NCBI GenBank assembly: GCA_902799355.1
Contig: CADCAG010000006.1
Coordinates: 1-64,000, forward strand
Direction of reading: 5' to 3'
Length of the DNA stretch: 64,000 nt
Origin: an uncultured Bacteroidales bacterium
GTDB taxonomy: Bacteria; Bacteroidota; Bacteroidia; Bacteroidales; Bacteroidaceae
In this document: positions 24,690 through 34,031 of the stretch, one piece after another
Layout of the letters: every line of letters begins with the position of its first letter
Numbering within the stretch: position 1 is the stretch's first letter
Translations under genes and position numbers: made by a program
Notes under the pieces: model-generated
Databases searched by the model: none
Told to the model about the DNA's origin: nothing
Seen by the model: only the letters and a program-made list of their open reading frames with translations

Positions 24690-26810
24690 TCAGAAACTAT
24701 ACTGTGCACCGATATTGAAGGTCTCCATCAACTTCAGGTTAGTAAATTCCACACCTGGCATCTTGGCGCTTCCCAACGTATAGACAGTTGGTACGAAGAA
24801 GGCCGTAAGATGAGTATTAATATGGTATTCAAATTTCAGACCGAGATGGGCACCAATACCAAAACCAACCTTTTCTGCATCAAGCGGCTCTGCTTTGTGA
24901 TTGTGCATCAAACGCTCATTAGGTGACAGCGAACGCTGGTATTTCGTCACATAGACAGCCGTCGGACCACCAAAGGCATAGAGTCTGAACTGCTGCGACT
25001 GATAATGCATCGTCAGGTAGTTCAGGTCTACCTGTCCGCTGGCAGAAATCAGGAGAATATTATACTTATGGTCCCACAAGCCTTCACGCAGTACTGGTGC
25101 ATAGTCCACTTCTGGGTAGTCCATATTATAGTCCATAAATTGAGTAAGGTTCGAGCGTTTCATGGTAACATACTCTATACCTAGGCGAACACTCTTCAAA
25201 CGATCGAAATGATACTCACCAAACAGTAAGCCGTTCAGTCCGATACTCGAACCACCCGAATAAGTACGTTCCGTCTGCAACAGGTGGAAACCGCCACCCA
25301 GTCCAACCTTAATCTTTCGCAGTCGGTCGTCTACAAATTCCTGATAATAGCTATGCTCATAGTAGCGTGCATCATCACGGAATTCCACTGCCACGCCCAT
25401 ATTCAGCGAGAAGTAATTGTCCGAATAGCGCTTTACCCATTCCACGTTGGTATAGGGAACCTTATAGTCGTTATGCATCAGGCGTGGTTCTATAAACACT
25501 TTCAGACCCGGACTGAGCTGATACCAGAGGTTGATACCGCCACCCCATCCTGTCGTACTACAGCTCAGTCTCTCGCTTTGCGTCTTCAACAACCATCCCA
25601 TTTCAGCACCACCAAACAGATAGAATCCGAATGGTGCATCCCAGTAGAAGTTTTTCAAGAATCCCATCGGGTTGAAGATAGCTTCCAGACGGCCTCCCAC
25701 CATTACGTTATGCAAGTCTACCAGATAGTCTGTTGTATTACTCCCTGTTGCCTGCGTCGATAACGGTGTTGTCTGTCTCCATACATTTGTCCTTGAATAC
25801 AAACCGCCTCGCAGGCCAATGACGGGTGACAGCCACTTACCTCCTGCGATGGCTATCTCACTGCCCATTGTCTTACCAACGCTCAAATTGGGCTGTTCCT
25901 GCATCAGAGCGGGTCCCGTTGACAACTGGATGAACCATGGCTGCTGCCATTTCTCCATCAGCGAGTCTGTCGACATGCGGTTATGCTCATGCTGGTCAGC
26001 CAACAGGCGGCGGTGCGACTCTGGCGAGAGGTTGTTATTGATGTAGTATACAAAGTTGATGTTGGCTCCATAGAACACATCCTTCTTGCGCCAGTTGCGG
26101 TCGCCACTGACATCCATACCGTCACCGCCGACACCCACATAGGGCTCTACGGTGATATAGGCTTTAGGTCCTGTAAAGAAGCGGAACTGGAATCCGAAGT
26201 GTCCCTCTGCTGACATCGCATTGCCAGCCATTTCCATCTTCGACGATTGCAAGCCCAAACCCAGAATCGTTGACAAGCCAACCAGTCGCGACGGATTATA
26301 TCCCGACATATAGGACGACAGGTCATAGAGGTGCTCCACCTTCACGCCCATCTTAGAAAGCATCAGGTTCTTATAACGTTCCTCACCCCATGCCCCATGA
26401 AACATGACGCGAGCCGTATGTAGCTTGTTAAAGTTCTTAGCAACACCCAGCTGGACATAACGCATGGGGGCTATTTTATAGTCCTCGGTAGGAGGTGTAA
26501 TCATTTCCATACCCACACCGCCCTGCACATAGAGGTTTCGCAGCCATTTGGGCTTGTTGATGAAAGTCTCACCAACAGGAACATAGCGTCCCTCCATCAC
26601 ATCATTGATGGCATTGTATCCATCCACCACGAGATCACGTGGTGGACGCTTGGGCTCTTTGCTGGCTGTTCCTGCCTCGTCCTCCTCGTCGTCCTCACCA
26701 TAACGGGTCGTATCCGACGGTACCGTCAGTGATGGCATAGGAATCATACGGGCCGACGCCGTCGTGCAGCTAATCGCCACTATCACTATGAGAATCAGTA
26801 CTTTTCTCAT
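24690..26810 (-). CDS. Large outer-membrane beta-barrel protein
   Basis: A 706-residue exported protein with signal peptide (KVLILIVIVAISCTTASA). An acidic stretch (YGEDDEEDEAGTASKEPKRP, about 37-56) is followed by many amphipathic strands ending with aromatic residues, such as LYVQGGVGMEMI, HFGFQFRFFTGPKAYI, FGFYLFGGAEMGWLL and the C-terminal FNIGAQYSF. The last part (from about 500) resembles a second, PorT-like barrel, so two barrels may be joined. No known function. Its ATG overlaps the stop of the 910-residue OmpA-like gene (ATGA at 26807-26810), arguing that the two products work together. Confidence 0.7.
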   Translation of the reverse strand: MRKVLILIVIVAISCTTASARMIPMPSLTVPSDTTRYGEDDEEDEAGTASKEPKRPPRDLVVDGYNAINDVMEGRYVPVGETFINKPKWLRNLYVQGGVGMEMITPPTEDYKIAPMRYVQLGVAKNFNKLHTARVMFHGAWGEERYKNLMLSKMGVKVEHLYDLSSYMSGYNPSRLVGLSTILGLGLQSSKMEMAGNAMSAEGHFGFQFRFFTGPKAYITVEPYVGVGGDGMDVSGDRNWRKKDVFYGANINFVYYINNNLSPESHRRLLADQHEHNRMSTDSLMEKWQQPWFIQLSTGPALMQEQPNLSVGKTMGSEIAIAGGKWLSPVIGLRGGLYSRTNVWRQTTPLSTQATGSNTTDYLVDLHNVMVGGRLEAIFNPMGFLKNFYWDAPFGFYLFGGAEMGWLLKTQSERLSCSTTGWGGGINLWYQLSPGLKVFIEPRLMHNDYKVPYTNVEWVKRYSDNYFSLNMGVAVEFRDDARYYEHSYYQEFVDDRLRKIKVGLGGGFHLLQTERTYSGGSSIGLNGLLFGEYHFDRLKSVRLGIEYVTMKRSNLTQFMDYNMDYPEVDYAPVLREGLWDHKYNILLISASGQVDLNYLTMHYQSQQFRLYAFGGPTAVYVTKYQRSLSPNERLMHNHKAEPLDAEKVGFGIGAHLGLKFEYHINTHLTAFFVPTVYTLGSAKMPGVEFTNLKLMETFNIGAQYSF

Positions 26811-29539
26811 GCGGCAGGTTCCTCCTTCTTTTCTTCATCACTGTCCTCAGACTTATCGTCCGCATCTTTCTTATCGTCAGCATCGTCTAAAGCGCTAAAG
26901 GACTCATCGCGTTTCTTCAACAGAGTAAACATCTCACGATACAATTCACGGTTCTTCAACCTATACTTATATTGCTTTCGGAGATTCTCTGTCACATTAC
27001 TCTCTGCATGATAATAGCGGAAGTAGGTCTTGGTACCATCCAAGTCAAAGGCATGCTGGAAGTAAGCCAAATACTGAGGAATACCCTTGAACTTGTCAAC
27101 ATTGACCGGTGTTGCTGCCTTACTTGAGTTCTCTGCTGCCGCAGGAGCCAATGGCGGTTCCTCGTCATTATGATCTTTCTTATATTGCAACAGTTTAGCG
27201 TTGTACTCCTCCAAAGCTTTGGCCTTCTTCGGGTCGTCCCATTGGTCTGCCTGATACTGAGCCAGTTTCTCAGGACTCCAACGATAGAACTGTCCATCGC
27301 CACCACCGTCATCAGCATCGTCGTCGTCACCACCCGTCACGATAAGCGGTTCTTCCGTCTTGTCTTTCTCCAGTTTCACAGCAGCAAGAATACCTTTCAG
27401 ATACCATTTACGCGGATTACCGTCATCCATCTTATTGATCCACTGCATGGCATTGTCTCGCTGGTTCCACTCTTCTATTTCGGTATAGAGTATGGCCTTA
27501 TTCTCATCGCTCATATCCAGCACGGCACTCTTGGCACGCTGATAGTCAGCTTCTTCCTTGGCCGTACGTACCCCTTTGAAGTGCAGTTTCTTCAGATTAA
27601 TCAGGTTCTCCAACTGCTCTGTTCCCTCGTCTTCCATCTTACAGTCTTTCAGCCATTCTATCAAGAACAGCGCAGTATCCACCTTTTGTTCCATGTAGTA
27701 GCACGCCGCCTGGTTAGCAACTATCTGCTGACGATTGAACTTGATATTACCACGGCCTGCCACATATTGGTCAACATTGATACCATATCCGGCACCAATC
27801 TTACCACGGCGCTTGAAATCGATAAATGGTTTGAGGATTTCCACGTTAGGAGTACCACGCTTCATCTGCTGGATAGCCATCAGGTTGCAGACATATGGAG
27901 ACATTACATTCTCTTTCTCATAGTCAGGCATACTTATTATCTCCCTGTATGCAATGGTCGTCAGCGTGTCTATCTCCAGACTGTCCTCCAACATATCGTA
28001 CAAGTTGTAGAAGTCACCTGTTGAGAAATGCTTCTCATTTTCCCAATATGCCTTGCGATGGATACGGAACGCCTGTACACACTCTTCCGGCTCCATAGGT
28101 CGGTTGTTCTGGTACATGTACTTACAGAGCATCGCACGCTGATTCTCAAGTATGGGAACGATGTCATAGTCATAGAAAGTCAGCTGCTTGATCTTCTGAT
28201 ACTGCGATATATCGTCTCCCCCAGACTGGACAATCTCCATCACCTTCTCAGCTTGTATTGTCTTACTCTGGTCATTCAGCGCATTAGCTACATCGGTCCA
28301 AGTATATACCTGAGTGGTAATACGAGGGGTGATAGGAATTCTACCCAGCATACCTTTGGCCACATTGGCACGTTGGCGAGCCAGTTCCTCATTATGTTTC
28401 ATGCTACCATCGGGCGACGCACCTCCTACAATAGTCAGTTCTACGAGAGAGTTTCCATACGAGCTAATCTCTTTCACGAACTTATTCCTCTCCACGCCAT
28501 TCAGCGAGTCCTCTATAAGCTTACTGGTACCCACCTCAAAGCGCAGGTTAATCTTGGTATTCTTCTTCTGGAACTGCGACTCAGCCTTCTCATAGAATTC
28601 CGGCGTCAAGTCTATCTCGTGCAAGGCAGCGGCAAAGTCCAGCATCTTAAACGGACGACGCTTCAGGCATGTTCCCTCCAGGTCCTTTCGGAAATAAGGA
28701 TGGTGGAAGTCTTCAAACACATAAGTACACGGGCCGCGGAAGTTGCGGTCTTTCATCGTTGACGGCTTTGGCCATACCAGCGTCGTGTCCAGCACAAAAT
28801 ATTCATTCTCCTTCAGCACGGCATTGCGACGATAATACTTGCCTAACTTGTCGTTCTTATCGTAGTCGAAGGCCATACGCTTATTCTGCATGTGGTGATA
28901 CATCTCACCCTCGAACACCAGCGATGCCAAATAGTCGAGCGTGTCATCTGTCTGGCAGTCCACGGCAAATGTCTGGATAATCAGGCGCGAGTCCGTACGA
29001 GCCGTACCAGGTGCCAGTTCTATATGGAGGTTAAAACGCTCGTTGCCGTCATCCGCATCGTCAGTAGTAGCCACGTTAATGTCCTGAAAGCGAGCTTTTT
29101 CCGTAACCACAACGGTCTTGGTCTGTTTCAGTTTCATGACGACATCTTTATATTGCGTCTTTCCTTTCTCTATGTCAATCTTGAGCACCTCACCATTCTC
29201 TTCGTCAACGAAGACCAGCGACATGGAGGCCATGACGTTCTTTTTAAATACGCCTCGTTTGCAGCGTCCATCAATATTGTATTGCTCTCTCAGTTCCGTA
29301 AACTTCAGTTCACGGTCGGCATCGTCTAGATTCTTAAACTGTCTGAACTTTTGATAGGCCTCGTTGGCAACCTTCTTGTCCATAGCGCCATACCACAGCA
29401 CATCAGGACCGTCAATCTTCTCACCAGCATCGTTAACGAACTTAATGTTTCCTCGCACCTGCATGGTCTCTGACTCTTCCTCTTGAGCCATCAACGCCAG
29501 TGGCAACAGTATTGCTATCAGTATCAGTAGTTTTCTCAT
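26807..29539 (-). CDS. Large envelope protein with OmpA-like domain
   Basis: A 910-residue exported protein (signal LLILIAILLPLALMAQ). An OmpA-like segment lies at about 340-405: INLRFEVGTSKLIEDSLNGV, then LTIVGGASPDGSMKHNEELA and RQRANVAKGMLGRI, the usual peptidoglycan-binding pattern with the Asn/Glu-x-x-Leu-Ala-x-x-Arg region. N-terminal residues 25-230 look like beta-rich domains; the remainder is helical with TPR-like parts. The C-terminus is extremely acidic/lysine-rich (DDKKDADDKSEDSDEEKKEE). It is second in the operon behind a DUF3575 gene, the same pairing seen in fimbrial loci, but no fimbrillin follows. Function unknown. Confidence 0.65.
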   Translation of the reverse strand: MRKLLILIAILLPLALMAQEEESETMQVRGNIKFVNDAGEKIDGPDVLWYGAMDKKVANEAYQKFRQFKNLDDADRELKFTELREQYNIDGRCKRGVFKKNVMASMSLVFVDEENGEVLKIDIEKGKTQYKDVVMKLKQTKTVVVTEKARFQDINVATTDDADDGNERFNLHIELAPGTARTDSRLIIQTFAVDCQTDDTLDYLASLVFEGEMYHHMQNKRMAFDYDKNDKLGKYYRRNAVLKENEYFVLDTTLVWPKPSTMKDRNFRGPCTYVFEDFHHPYFRKDLEGTCLKRRPFKMLDFAAALHEIDLTPEFYEKAESQFQKKNTKINLRFEVGTSKLIEDSLNGVERNKFVKEISSYGNSLVELTIVGGASPDGSMKHNEELARQRANVAKGMLGRIPITPRITTQVYTWTDVANALNDQSKTIQAEKVMEIVQSGGDDISQYQKIKQLTFYDYDIVPILENQRAMLCKYMYQNNRPMEPEECVQAFRIHRKAYWENEKHFSTGDFYNLYDMLEDSLEIDTLTTIAYREIISMPDYEKENVMSPYVCNLMAIQQMKRGTPNVEILKPFIDFKRRGKIGAGYGINVDQYVAGRGNIKFNRQQIVANQAACYYMEQKVDTALFLIEWLKDCKMEDEGTEQLENLINLKKLHFKGVRTAKEEADYQRAKSAVLDMSDENKAILYTEIEEWNQRDNAMQWINKMDDGNPRKWYLKGILAAVKLEKDKTEEPLIVTGGDDDDADDGGGDGQFYRWSPEKLAQYQADQWDDPKKAKALEEYNAKLLQYKKDHNDEEPPLAPAAAENSSKAATPVNVDKFKGIPQYLAYFQHAFDLDGTKTYFRYYHAESNVTENLRKQYKYRLKNRELYREMFTLLKKRDESFSALDDADDKKDADDKSEDSDEEKKEEPAA

Positions 29540-29570
29540 TTACACGCTGTCTTTTCTGTTTCACAATATG

Positions 29571-30161
29571 TTATTTCAGGATATACGACACCGAGACGCC
29601 TATACGTGTCGGCAGCAGGTAATAGCCTGTGGCGTTAGCTCGCTGTACACCGTTTTCCGTATAGTCCACATCGTAGTTGTCTTGTTCGAAATACTCTTTT
29701 CTAGTATAGAAGAATGCACCGAAACCACTATGAAAGTCGATGCTCAGTCGTTCCGTCACGTTCCACACATATCCATAGGTAATGCCAGCACCGAAACCGT
29801 AGCCGTCATACACCTTTCCTTTGTGCTTCACGTCAAATATGGCACCAATAGCTCCAGCTCCAACAAACCACTTGTTGATAGGACGTCCAGAGAACCAATA
29901 GCGATACTCTGGCTGGATGGCCGTCAGTTTAAAATCCTTACCTAATAAACCATTGGTGATGAGCGCATTGACACTTACCGACGACCTGTTTCCTGTCACT
30001 ATCTCCAATCCCAAGCTGGGAGCCAGCAACAAGTCACTTGTCACCTCAGAACTAACCACAAACAATTGGGCCTTAGCACTCGTACAAAAAGTGAAAAGCA
30101 TCAACGCAACAAGTAATCGCCTCAATTGTTTAATATATGTTCTAGTTCGTAGAAATGTCAT
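29571..30161 (-). CDS. DUF3575-type small outer-membrane barrel
   Basis: A 196-residue exported protein with a long N-terminal signal (LLVALMLFTFCTSAKA). The region VTSDLLLAPSLGLEIVTGNR, followed by LTAIQPEYRYWFSGRPINKW and FVGAGAIGAIFDVKHKG, is typical of DUF3575 proteins that accompany Bacteroidales fimbrial genes. The ending IGVSVSYILK is a barrel-type terminal strand. It is the first gene of the operon reading to 23115, with its own promoter (30189-30220) and a leader of about 20 nt. Confidence 0.8.
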   Translation of the reverse strand: MTFLRTRTYIKQLRRLLVALMLFTFCTSAKAQLFVVSSEVTSDLLLAPSLGLEIVTGNRSSVSVNALITNGLLGKDFKLTAIQPEYRYWFSGRPINKWFVGAGAIGAIFDVKHKGKVYDGYGFGAGITYGYVWNVTERLSIDFHSGFGAFFYTRKEYFEQDNYDVDYTENGVQRANATGYYLLPTRIGVSVSYILK

Positions 30162-30188
30162 TTTAGCTATTTCTTCCTATTCAAGATG

Positions 30189-30220
30189 CAAATATACGAA
30201 CTTTCCCCGAAACCACCAAA
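30189..30220 (-). promoter_or_regulatory. Promoter of the DUF3575-OmpA envelope operon
   Basis: Minus-strand TTTG (30217-30220), 20-nt spacer, TATATTTG (30189-30196). Full consensus. Confidence 0.8.
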
Positions 30221-30234
30221 TCTTTAACAAAAAA

Positions 30235-30270
30235 ATAGTTATTGCTATGCAAGGGCACAGCAATAACTAT
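30235..30270 (-). terminator. Terminator of fimbrial operon 1
   Basis: Perfect 12-bp stem ATAGTTATTGCT/AGCAATAACTAT with a 12-nt loop, followed on the minus strand by six T. It lies 43 nt after the last fimbrillin stop. Confidence 0.9.
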
Positions 30271-30312
30271 AGAATGTACAACGAAGGCGTTATTGTTTTT
30301 AGTTTTGTTACT

Positions 30313-31473
30313 TTAGTCGTTCTTGACGCGGAACGTCAACGTCAGGTTCTTGCCTGGCATGTATGCATCGACGTAGTCGCTCAGCACCACTGGCGCCGAC
30401 ACCTTGTCTGGATACGATGTTGAGTTCAGCAGATTATCCCCGTTGTCATACTGTCGTATAGCGTAAGAGACGGTAGCTACCGCCGTCTGGTAGTTGTTCC
30501 CCATATGTATAGGGATATAGAAGATGCCATGATTGTCGTTGGTAAAGTCCGTAACAGTCTCACCACCATTATAGCTGTACAGCACGTAGTCATGAGCATC
30601 GGTCGTATAGCTGACGGTGCGTGTCACGAGACCATTTTCGCTATTGATAGTCTGCCAATGCGGATTTCCGTCGTTGCTCCACAATACGAGGCGTCCTTTC
30701 TCCGTCAGTGTATAGGTGACAGAGAAGTCCAGCAGCACCAAGTCTACCCTACTGATTTGTCCAAGATCATCTCCTTCACGCATACCTTGCAGATATGTCT
30801 TCATCGCATCACTGGCGGTCACCGTCACGCTGCTACCAGCGCATGCCAGTGCATGCTGGAATTCAAACGGCAACGTAGCGTCCTCCTTCGTCTGGTTCAA
30901 CAGTGGTTTGGCAAATAGCAGGTCTACCTGTTTAGCAGGATCGGTATGCAGACGATAGGTTATCCACGGATTACCAGCCTCACGCTGAAGACTCATTGAT
31001 GGTATGCAGTAGCCAGCATCGCCTGTGCTCATATCACTATAGGGAGCATAGGCCATGAAGCTCAGATAATGGGGAGAAGTTCCCATACTGCCACTCACCT
31101 CGCCTTCACCACTAGGCCAGTATTTCAGCGGACTGTACGTCCATTCGCTGCTGTTCCAAGTCACTTGTTGGTTATACATAAAGTCGGGCTGTACAACCAC
31201 GTCGCCATACTTGTATAGTCCCGTATAGCAGGCAAAGACGCCAAAGCCCTCGCCTGAAGATTGTAGTTCCGTAACGTCCATCACATTCGGTGCGGCACGG
31301 GTTTCTGCCTCCTGACTGTCAGCCATTGCGGCCGAGAAGGCCACGGGCTGGCGGTCGTCAGCAGGATTATTAGACAGCCCGCTATTGTCATCGGTGCTAC
31401 ATGCCGATAACAATAGGGCTACAACTGCAAAAGCAGTCAGTAGACTGATATGATATATCTGTCTGGGAATCAT
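30313..31473 (-). CDS. Fimbrillin family lipoprotein (duplicate 2)
   Basis: A 386-residue Mfa-like fimbrillin with lipoprotein signal (LLLSACS). An Arg site (EAETRAAP, about 59) fits Arg-gingipain-type maturation of FimA/Mfa1-like pilins. Family blocks include GFGVFACYTG, PDFMYNQQVTW, WTYSPLKYWP and YLSFMAYAPYSDM. The C-terminus (MPGKNLTLTFRVKND) lacks the last DAxIxxW strand seen in its neighbours. The first 60 residues are almost identical to the product of 31485-32672, so the two arose by recent tandem duplication. Likely a minor or tip pilin subunit. Last gene of the operon. Confidence 0.85.
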   Translation of the reverse strand: MIPRQIYHISLLTAFAVVALLLSACSTDDNSGLSNNPADDRQPVAFSAAMADSQEAETRAAPNVMDVTELQSSGEGFGVFACYTGLYKYGDVVVQPDFMYNQQVTWNSSEWTYSPLKYWPSGEGEVSGSMGTSPHYLSFMAYAPYSDMSTGDAGYCIPSMSLQREAGNPWITYRLHTDPAKQVDLLFAKPLLNQTKEDATLPFEFQHALACAGSSVTVTASDAMKTYLQGMREGDDLGQISRVDLVLLDFSVTYTLTEKGRLVLWSNDGNPHWQTINSENGLVTRTVSYTTDAHDYVLYSYNGGETVTDFTNDNHGIFYIPIHMGNNYQTAVATVSYAIRQYDNGDNLLNSTSYPDKVSAPVVLSDYVDAYMPGKNLTLTFRVKND

Positions 31474-31484
31474 TCGTTAAACTA

Positions 31485-32672
31485 TTATGGTGAATCAGTA
31501 GCATCTATATCTACTGCAGGATCCCAATCTTCGATAGTAGCCTCAGCATTGACACTACTCATTCCAAGGCGCAAGCCGATAGTGTACTTCTTGCCAGCCT
31601 CATAACCCGCATAGTCGCTCAAGGTCAGCACCGCCGATGGACTGGCCGTGCGGTATATCACGTAGGTTGACGGTCCGGTATAGCGCCATATTTCGTAGGT
31701 CAGCTCCACTGTAGCCGTCTGATAGTTGTTGCCCACATGGATGGGGATGTAGAACACGCCATGGTTATCGTCTGTATAGTTCATACCATCTCCTGCAGAG
31801 CTATATAGCAGATAATTGCTGGGCGCATAGTCCACCACTCTTGTCGCCATACTGCTCTCACCGTCGATACTCTGCCAGTTTGCCGAGCCATTGTTCCACA
31901 GCACCAGGCGTCCTTTTTCTGTCAGTTGGTAGGTGATTGTCATAGCGGTCAGTCGCAGTTCCATCTTGGTGGCTCCCCCTCCAGAAAGGGACTGAAGGTA
32001 CGTCTGCATCGCATCATTGGGGGTCACCGTCACACTGCTACCAGCGCATGCCAGTGCATGCTGGAATTCAAATGGCAACGTTGCGTCCTCCTTCGTCTTG
32101 TTCAACAACGGCTTGGCATATAGCAGATCCACCTGGTCGGCAGGATCGGTATGCAGACGATAGATTATCCACGGATTACCCACCTCACGCTGAGGACTCA
32201 TTGAGGGTATGCAGTAGCCAGCATCGCCTGTGCTCATATCACTATAGGGAGCATAGGCCATGAAGCTCAAATAGTGGGGATAAGTTCCCATACTGCCACT
32301 CACCTCGCCTTCACCAATGGGCCAGTATTTCACCGGACTGTACGTCCATGTGCTGCTGTTCCAAGTCACTTGTTGATTATACATAAAGTCGGGCTGTACG
32401 TCCACGTCGCCATACTTGTGTAGTCCCGTATAGCAGGCAAAGACGCCAAAACCTGATGATTCTAATCTATCCAGGTCCATTTCCTTCGGTGCGGCACGGG
32501 TTTCTGCCTCCTGACTGTCAGCCATCGCAGCCGAGAAGGCCACGGGCTGGCGGTCGTCAGCAGGATTATTAGACAGCCCACTATTGTCATCGGCGCTACA
32601 TGCCGATGACAATAGGGCTGCAACTGCGAAAGCAGTCAGCAGACTGATATGATATATCTGTCTGGGAATCAT
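31485..32672 (-). CDS. Fimbrillin family lipoprotein (duplicate 1)
   Basis: A 395-residue Mfa-like fimbrillin, lipoprotein signal LLSSACS, maturation-type Arg in EAETRAAP. Same blocks as the next gene: GFGVFACYTG, FMYNQQVTW, WTYSPVKYWP, YLSFMAYAPYSDM. The C-terminal region keeps YEAGKKYTIGLRLGMSSVNA followed by ATIEDWDP, the conserved closing strand of this family. It is separated by 11 nt from the duplicate downstream and 8 nt from the fimbrillin upstream. N-terminal and middle parts are near-identical to its twin, whereas residues about 225-330 differ strongly. Confidence 0.85.
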   Translation of the reverse strand: MIPRQIYHISLLTAFAVAALLSSACSADDNSGLSNNPADDRQPVAFSAAMADSQEAETRAAPKEMDLDRLESSGFGVFACYTGLHKYGDVDVQPDFMYNQQVTWNSSTWTYSPVKYWPIGEGEVSGSMGTYPHYLSFMAYAPYSDMSTGDAGYCIPSMSPQREVGNPWIIYRLHTDPADQVDLLYAKPLLNKTKEDATLPFEFQHALACAGSSVTVTPNDAMQTYLQSLSGGGATKMELRLTAMTITYQLTEKGRLVLWNNGSANWQSIDGESSMATRVVDYAPSNYLLYSSAGDGMNYTDDNHGVFYIPIHVGNNYQTATVELTYEIWRYTGPSTYVIYRTASPSAVLTLSDYAGYEAGKKYTIGLRLGMSSVNAEATIEDWDPAVDIDATDSP

Positions 32673-32680
32673 TCGTTAAA

Positions 32681-34003
32681 TTATTGAGGTAAATTAGCTT
32701 CACCAGGAGTTGCCTCAGTGACCCAAGCTGCGATAGTAGCATCAGCCTTGACACTTCTCATTCCGAGGTGCAAGCCGATAGTATATTTCTTGCCTGCCTC
32801 CAGTGTCAGATCATTACCACCCAAAGTCACTTTCTTTGTGATTACATTCTCAATAGTGCTGCCATGGGCTTGGCCGTCGCTCAGAAAACCAGACAGAAGG
32901 TTTTCGTCGTAAGTCTCCACGTCGTAAGCGATAGTCACTCTCAGAGGCATGTCAGTAGGAATGACATAGATATCGGCTGTCTGTGCACCAGCAAAGAGAT
33001 TGGCTGGGGTGTCGGTAACACCAGGTGTAGTGGAAGCGAATGCTGGCGTTGTGTACTTCTCACTCTGAATAATTGCAGGGTTGAAACCTACAGGCTTCTC
33101 GTTAGGCATGTCAGCCACGCCCTCACGACCATCACGACGTCCGTCGAAAATGGTTACAGCCTCACCAATCAATGAACTATTGATGTACGGCTCATACCAC
33201 AGAGGCTTGGCAGTAGTAGCAGGTGCCAAGATTTCCGTAGACTTGTTCAGATCGAGGTCACCCTTCAGTGCAAAGCCCTCGAAAGTCACTGAGCGGACAT
33301 AGATGCGTGTATTGGCATCCAGAGCAGCGCCATCGTCAGAAGCATCAATCTGCACATTGATAGAGGCCAATGCGTGGCAGAAGTTGAAAGCTACCTTACC
33401 ATCAGAAGCGTAATCCGTCTTGATTTTGTTCATGATAGGATTTGCCCAGCAGAGATCAACCTTAGTGGCGGGATCAAGGCTAGCAACGTAGCGTACCTTC
33501 GGATCGCCATTCTCCGTAGCGCGTGTCAACGCGATAATTCCCGTCTGATCATTGGAGGCAGTCACCATTCCAGATGTAAGGTCTACTTGCGTGTAAGGAG
33601 CATAGGCAAAGAACGACAGCATGTCAACGCCTGTACTTGCTGCACCAGCACCATACTCGTTGGGCCAGTACTTCAAGGGGGAATAGGTCCAAGCACTACC
33701 AGCATAAGTCACCTGCTGGTTGTACATAAAGTTAGGCAATGCATCAGGAGCGTAAGGCTTGTTGTCAGTATAATAAGCCAACACGCCAAAGCCAGCACCC
33801 TGCAGTGCAGCTGCGTTTGTCAGTTCACCTGTTGCGCCACCACGCGTCGTGCTACGGTTTATATAGGCACCAAAGTTGATGGCAGTATCGCCAGTTGATG
33901 GAGCAGTACTCTGCGTCACTGCATCCTCTGCATTGGAGCAAGCTGTGAGCATCAAAGATGCTACAGCCACTCCAAATATGGAATTAATAATATTCTTTTT
34001 CAT
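32681..34003 (-). CDS. Fimbrillin family lipoprotein
   Basis: A 440-residue Mfa-like fimbrillin with lipoprotein signal (SLMLTACS) and a candidate Arg processing site in RSTTRGGA (about 54). Blocks: GFGVLAYYTDNKPY, FMYNQQVTYAG, WTYSPLKYWPNE, LSFFAYAPYTQVD and the closing AGKKYTIGLHLGMRSVKADA with ATIAAW. The domain layout is one N-terminal and one C-terminal beta-sandwich as in FimA. It follows the 758-residue fimbrillin and may be a shaft or accessory subunit; which one cannot be told from sequence. Confidence 0.85.
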   Translation of the reverse strand: MKKNIINSIFGVAVASLMLTACSNAEDAVTQSTAPSTGDTAINFGAYINRSTTRGGATGELTNAAALQGAGFGVLAYYTDNKPYAPDALPNFMYNQQVTYAGSAWTYSPLKYWPNEYGAGAASTGVDMLSFFAYAPYTQVDLTSGMVTASNDQTGIIALTRATENGDPKVRYVASLDPATKVDLCWANPIMNKIKTDYASDGKVAFNFCHALASINVQIDASDDGAALDANTRIYVRSVTFEGFALKGDLDLNKSTEILAPATTAKPLWYEPYINSSLIGEAVTIFDGRRDGREGVADMPNEKPVGFNPAIIQSEKYTTPAFASTTPGVTDTPANLFAGAQTADIYVIPTDMPLRVTIAYDVETYDENLLSGFLSDGQAHGSTIENVITKKVTLGGNDLTLEAGKKYTIGLHLGMRSVKADATIAAWVTEATPGEANLPQ

Positions 34004-34031
34004 AATTATCTGTTTTTAAATGATTAGCATA

